Source of the DNA: Vibrio celticus
Lineage (GTDB): Bacteria > Pseudomonadota > Gammaproteobacteria > Enterobacterales > Vibrionaceae
Assembly (NCBI RefSeq): GCF_024347335.1
Contig: NZ_AP025463.1
Location: 930,001 to 994,000 of the forward strand
Reading direction: 5' to 3'
DNA length: 64,000 nucleotides
Shown one piece after another: positions 59,822 through 64,000 of this stretch. The notes beneath the pieces are model-generated. The model was not told the DNA's origin and ran no database searches. It saw nothing but the letters and a program-made list of their open reading frames with translations. A program made the position numbers and the translations under genes. The number at the start of each line of letters is the position of its first letter. The stretch's first letter is position 1.

Positions 59822-61798
59822 ATGTCTAAACAGCTTATACAGCTTCGCCAAGAACTCGCTGAAAATCCGTATGTGACGTTTGACTCTGACGGGAAAGGTG
59901 TTTCTCGTGTCTTCGATGCAAAGTGGGACTTTCACGCCCTGAACCAGAATGAAAAACATTGTCTTTGGGCATACTGATGAGAAGTACCGCCACGATATTC
60001 AGTCTTACCTTTATGCACTGATTCAATACCAAAAGGAAACATCAAACTCCAATTCCCATAAGGCTGTTAGCTCGCTGAGAACGATTAGGATAAATTAAAA
60101 GGCATCGCCACACGTTGGGGTAAAAGTGACTTCAGCTTACTTTCGAGCGAGCGAGAGTGGAAAAGATGCAGTAAAACATTGCATGGGGTTGGCAGTGAAG
60201 GTACGTGCCGACAACTTGCCTCGGGCATTAATTCACTGAATAAAGCGGGCCTTGTAACGCGTTATGTCCATAAACGAGAGTATAGCCAGTGGGTTAACCC
60301 TGATGCTGGTGATGGTCAGGCCATCGCATTTCCTGAAGCGATTCATGTCAGTATTTTAAAAACTGTTGTTGAGTTTGTGGAAACCTATCACCCCTATCGC
60401 CATCAGATTTCAGAGGCGATGGAAAAGCTTTACACCTATCAGGATGAAATGTTCAACGCTGAGCTAAAAGCGCTAGGTGTCAGTGTCCTAAGCGATAGGC
60501 AAATGATGACATTTAGCAAAAGGATGTCTGATAGAACAAAGAAATGGCCTGAACGAAAAGCCATTCCTAACTTCTCCTTTTACAGGCGAGGAAGCTGGTT
60601 AGGAGCAATGCTCAGGATGTGCTTTATCTGTGTCGGCTTATTCTCCGCCGCCCGAAAGGAAGAGCTGCTCTCCATGAACAAAGAGAGCTATGACGATACA
60701 TTAGCTGCTGTGCCCAAGGTCTCAGGGTTTTCGACAAAGGGAAATAAGGGTGAAAGAATTTATACGACGTGGAATACTGCCCCTATCGCAAAACTGGCAC
60801 TGGAGCTAGCTTATGACGCCACGCAAGCCGCGAGAAAATACAGTTTAGAACGACTGGATGACTGCTATCAAAATGGTCTGTTAACCCAAGACCAATATAA
60901 TGCAAAGAAACAAGACCTTGAAAGTGCCTTTATTTCTTCTGATTTCTCTTATGACCGTGAAGCTCTCGTAAATAAAGCATCGTTAAAATACGGTATTGAC
61001 GGGGCTCGTGATGCATTGAATATGAAAGAGTTCAACATTACTGCGACCGCCGAAGACGTTGACGAATTCGACCTGTTAAATCCAGAGCGAGCAGGAAGTT
61101 TAAAGATTGGAGGCGGTTTACCAAAGCTTAGTCCACATGACTTACGAAGGAGTTTTGTGGTCTTTATGGTGAAAAACCGGCTGGGCAATGCGCTTACAGT
61201 AAAATACCAACTTAAACACCGCAATATTAATATGTCCAACTGGTACGCGAATTATTCCGAACTGGCGCGTACCAACCAACTGCTGATGGATACAAAGTTA
61301 ATGAGTGAAGTTGATGAAGCCATTGAAAACTCAGCAGTGGACGCATGGGATGAGATTTACAATGTATCCGATACCTTAAGTGGTGCTGAAGGCGAGCGCA
61401 TAGCCCAAAATAAAGCAGAGCGGCTAGCACAAGGGGAAGAAATTGTTATGTCCCGAAGTGAGTTGCTCGCTTTGGTAAGGTCTGGTGACAAATCCATTGT
61501 GTTGCTTCCTACAGGTGGCTACTGCACCAATCGTAATTGTGAGCGGCTTTGCTCATTGATGGATATTGTTGAAGCCCCCTGTGAGCATAAGGTAATCACT
61601 GATAAAGCGGCTAAAAGGCTTTCAAAGGAGCGGGACAACCTCATTGCTTCGTTCCGGGCAATCAATGATATGGGTGATTATGCCAATGAGTTGATTCTGG
61701 ATGCCAGAAAAAAGAAGATTCAGTCCATTGAACCTACATTGGTCAAACACAGCATCCCATTTGATGGCTTCAATGATGATATTAAGGCGGTATGGTGA
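59822..61798 (+). pseudogene. Large tyrosine recombinase (intB-like), two frameshifts near the 5' end
   Basis: It starts at ATG 59822, three bases after the previous stop (MSKQLIQLRQELAENPYVTF). The first frame ends at a TGA near 59976; the protein continues as FGHTDEKYRHDIQSYLYALI in another frame to about 60090, then as LKGIATRWGKSDFSLLSSER in the third frame, open to 61798. The intact length would be about 658 residues. Catalytic motifs are kept: FSAARKEELLSM, SPHDLRRSFVVFMVK and QLKHRNINMSNWYANYS. A Cys-rich patch (GGYCTNRNCERLCSLMDIVE) near the C-terminus parallels the one in the preceding gene. A shorter product from an internal start cannot be excluded. Confidence 0.85.
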
Positions 61799-62256
61799 TG
61801 AAAGTTGAGTATAAGGCAACCTGCAAGGCAGAAGGGTTACTGGTCAATGCATTTCAGCGCTTATTAGATGGCAAGCCGCTTCATGTTAAGGCGACTGGCA
61901 AGCTGACGTTGAACCGAATCAATAATGAAGCCCAACTTGGCAATAGCTATGTCCATAAGTTCAAAGAGTTCGTGGCCTATGCCAAACCTGTTCTCGATGA
62001 ATACAACCTCAACCGCGATAAGGCGATGACAACAGGCTTAGATATTGAGCTAGATGTCCCTTTGTCTGAGCTTGATAGGCTAAAACACGAATTAAAAAAA
62101 GCAAATGAGCTTAAGGATAAATACAGGGTGCAACGAAACAATGCAGTTGAGGCCCGGAAGCAGTTAGAGGCTGAAAATGCCAGGCTCCGTTTCAGGGTGT
62201 TTGAGCTACAACAAGAGCTGTTAGATGAAAACTCAGTTGTGACACCCATAAAGTAA
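61792..62256 (+). CDS. Small coiled-coil accessory protein of the recombinase module (srap-like)
   Basis: 154 aa, overlapping the recombinase stop by 7 bases (ATG 61792; a second ATG at 61798 is equally possible). Residues about 1-60 look like a small basic DNA-binding part (LDGKPLHVKATGKLTLNRIN). Residues about 85-145 form a long coiled coil (LDRLKHELKKANELKDKYRV, EARKQLEAENARLRFRVFEL). No named family is obvious to me. Its place as the fourth gene after intA, tfp and intB and its size match the SE-associated recombination auxiliary protein. Confidence 0.72.
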   Translation: MVMKVEYKATCKAEGLLVNAFQRLLDGKPLHVKATGKLTLNRINNEAQLGNSYVHKFKEFVAYAKPVLDEYNLNRDKAMTTGLDIELDVPLSELDRLKHELKKANELKDKYRVQRNNAVEARKQLEAENARLRFRVFELQQELLDENSVVTPIK

Positions 62257-62311
62257 CACTTTCCCACGCTCAAAGTGTAATGGGGTAAAGGGACGTAACA
62301 AACAAGAATAG

Positions 62312-62335
62312 CTGTCGCGTAGCCGACAGTTTTAT
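62312..62335 (+). terminator. Probable terminator of the recombinase module
   Basis: CTGTCG and CGACAG pair around CGTAGC, followed by TTTTA. A second hairpin (ACACTTT/AAAGTGT) begins at the srap-like stop codon (62256-62278). From here to 62551 I see no gene; the right end of the element may lie in this stretch. Confidence 0.6.
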
Positions 62336-62551
62336 TCAGAGTTGAACAAGCCCGTGCTTCTTCTTTATTAGTAATTTTCGGCTAGGGGTGAGAGGCTTCT
62401 TTTGAGTAGTGTCTTTCTTAAGGGCGAGTAAATCTAGAGCGTGATTCATTGTAGCATCACACCTTTAGTTTTCTGATTTATATCATATATTTACACCCTC
62501 CCTTTTTAGTTATAGTTAATGCTATTCTCCTTATTATCGTTTGCCTTTCGG

Positions 62552-63603
62552 CTAGATCGGTCGAGTTATCCCCACACAAGCCATCGTGCTCTGACAGCAA
62601 GGGCATGGCCGTACAGCTCGAGGTTTTTTAGGTGTGGCTTCTAATTCAGAAGCAATGCTCTCTGGTAAAAAGAATAATTGGATTTGAACGCATAGCTGTC
62701 TAGCATTGCCTCGAAGGAAGCCATAATCTCGTACTCGTTGCATACCCCTAGGAAGCACATGTTGTAAAATAAGCCATAAAAACTCAAGTATGGGGAGCGT
62801 ACGTGTTTGTCGCTGCTTCGTTTGACTGTCTTGATACTGGAAAGTGACATCACTTTCAGTGATGTTGAGGATATCGTTATCTGGAAGGACGCCTCGATAA
62901 AGGTATCGTGACAGATATTCTAAGGCATGAAGTCCATACCCGACACATCGACAATCAACAACCCATGTTTTAGGCACATTTTGAGGCAGCATCATCTCTG
63001 CATCGTGATGAATCATGTCTAACAACCTAGCTCGCCATACTTTTGCCAATGCGAATTCATTATATAAGTAGCCCTTTTTCCCCTTATGCCACTCATGCCT
63101 CTTTGAATCATATTGCCCCCCTGCAACAATGACATGGAGGTGAGGGTGTAACTCTCTTTTTCGACTGTGTGTATGAAGGACAATGGTAAACCCTAGTTCA
63201 CCTTTTGATTGCCGACGAGCAAAGTCTTTCAATGTTGAGGACGCAGCAGTGAACATCGCTTGATAAAGAGCCTTTGGATTTCGACGAGCCAAAGACCTAA
63301 GCTCATAAGGCACAGTAAACGTCACCATATAATAGTGAGTGGGTAACAGTTTTCGCTTCTGTCTTTCAAGCCAACCTGATGTGGTACTGTGCTGGCATTG
63401 GGGGCAATGCCGATTACCACACGATAAGGCCAGTCTGTCATCATGATGACAGTGTGAGCAATACCATTGTGATAACCCTTGCTTCTCAGTCTTGCAGCGT
63501 AACATCGCTGCAATCGCCTTCTGGTGTCAGTGCTAAAACGATAGCCGTATTTATACTCAAGTTGATTCTTGTATTGGCGAAGTAACTCAATAAAAGTGCT
63601 CAT
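62552..63603 (-). pseudogene. IS91-family (HUH) transposase with one frameshift
   Basis: The start MSTFIELLRQYKNQLEYKYG (ATG 63603) overlaps the upstream recombinase stop by ATGA. After about 28 residues the frame needs a single-base shift near 63518-63522 to continue as KAIAAMLRCKTEKQGLSQWY, which is open to 62552. Landmarks: an N-terminal zinc finger (CSHC, CGNRHCPQCQHSTT), the HUH motif HPHLHVIVAGG near residue 150, and YGLHALEYLSRYLYRG with the catalytic Tyr. IS91 elements move by rolling-circle replication. The shift probably inactivates the full protein, although the long ORF could start at the internal ATG 63505. Confidence 0.88.
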
Positions 63604-64000
63604 ACATTCAGCTCCCAATCGAGGCGAAGCTTATCGGCCAACTGGTTGAGTGCCTGATTCGCATCGTGCAATTTCAATTGAGTCATTTGTGTGTAGCGAG
63701 CGGTGGTATTTAGGCTGCTATGGCCCAGTAGTATTTGCAGCGAACGCAGATCTAACCCTTGCTCTAGAAGGTGTGTCGCAAAGCAGTGACGTAAAGAGTG
63801 AGGTGTAATTCGTTTGTAGATACCACATTCGTTGATGACCTTCTTTAGTGCTTTTTGAGCACCTTGATCGTTAGGGCTAACATCACAGCACTTCCCTTTA
63901 CTTGGGAAAAGAAGATTAGGGTGTCGATGGGTGCACCAGTAGCGACGAAGCGCATGCAGGGTTCGATTTGGGATTGGAACCAGCCTATCTTTACCTCCCT
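63600..64000 (-). CDS. XerD-like tyrosine recombinase, C-terminal part (runs off the window)
   Basis: About 133 residues are visible; the start lies beyond the right edge. The catalytic C-terminus is complete: TPHSLRHCFATHLLEQGLDL with H-x-x-R, ILLGHSSLNTTARYTQM with the second His and the nucleophile Tyr, and a C-terminal tail ending DKLRLDWELNV. Such recombinases are often encoded immediately upstream of IS91-like transposases, and the ATGA overlap here indicates coupled translation. Confidence 0.9.
   Translation of the reverse strand, partial: GGKDRLVPIPNRTLHALRRYWCTHRHPNLLFPSKGKCCDVSPNDQGAQKALKKVINECGIYKRITPHSLRHCFATHLLEQGLDLRSLQILLGHSSLNTTARYTQMTQLKLHDANQALNQLADKLRLDWELNV

Noticed and set aside
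63322..63618. A 98-codon minus-strand frame as an independent small gene.
   Set aside because: Its first 28 residues from ATG 63603 are the N-terminus of the IS91-type transposase; the rest is an out-of-frame reading after the frameshift.
1..64000. CRISPR arrays, rRNA genes, integron attC sites and known riboswitches.
   Set aside because: No regularly spaced direct repeats, rRNA segments, attC-like palindromic repeats or known riboswitch cores were seen on reading the window.

Overview
The window is a piece of a Vibrionaceae chromosome, most likely Vibrio chromosome 1. This rests on gene content and order: a HubP-type FimV between asd and truA, an AphB-type LysR regulator next to an RssB-like response regulator, and then ybaN, apt, dnaX, ybaB and recR. 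The species is not fixed by anything I can see; a Splendidus-like marine Vibrio is a guess.

Layout. 1-5.96 kb is ordinary chromosome: the end of a lytic transglycosylase, a LysR regulator, a NupC nucleoside transporter, a CPA1 antiporter, folD behind a perfect PurR palindrome, and tRNA-Arg(UCU). 6.0-17.3 kb is an accessory, decaying region. It holds the wreck of a siderophore locus (FecCD permease fragment, nitroreductase-like gene, both ends of an IucA/IucC synthetase in opposite orientations, one with a 16-bp tandem duplication and the other split by an IS66-family element). It then holds a receptor-like Ser/Thr kinase and an ECF sigma factor that once formed a tight operon and are now separated by an IS4-family element, followed by a large lipoprotein. 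17.5-45.5 kb is conserved core: aroC, a TRIC-type channel, epmC, yfcL, an FMN reductase, mnmC, fabB with a long 3'UTR that probably carries a FarS-like sRNA, pdxB-asd, hubP, truA, accD-folC-dedD, cvpA-purF behind a PurR box, aphB, an RssB-like gene, a 45-codon membrane gene, ybaN with an apparent ATT start, apt, dnaX with a programmed -1 frameshift site, ybaB and recR.

45.5-55.4 kb: an IS150-type IS3 element sits in the loop of the recR terminator. After aqpZ comes a minus-strand alpha-glucoside unit (LacI regulator, GH13 glucosidase, PTS IICB permease, EEP-family hydrolase), then an IS3 remnant and a complete IS3-family element. 55.4-64 kb: two Cys-cluster proteins (YkgJ-like and YcgN) are followed by a four-gene tyrosine-recombinase module (intA, tfp-like, intB, srap-like). 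It resembles the core of strand-biased circularizing integrative elements and has a LexA box just ahead of intA. Both catalytic genes carry frameshifts, while the two accessory genes are open. The window ends in an IS91-type transposase coupled to an XerD-like recombinase.

The most interesting points are the recombinase module with its SOS box, the kinase/sigma pair (probably a phosphorylation-activated ECF system), the dissected siderophore synthetase, the fabB 3'UTR RNA, the dnaX frameshift element, the ATT start of ybaN and the terminator split by an IS.
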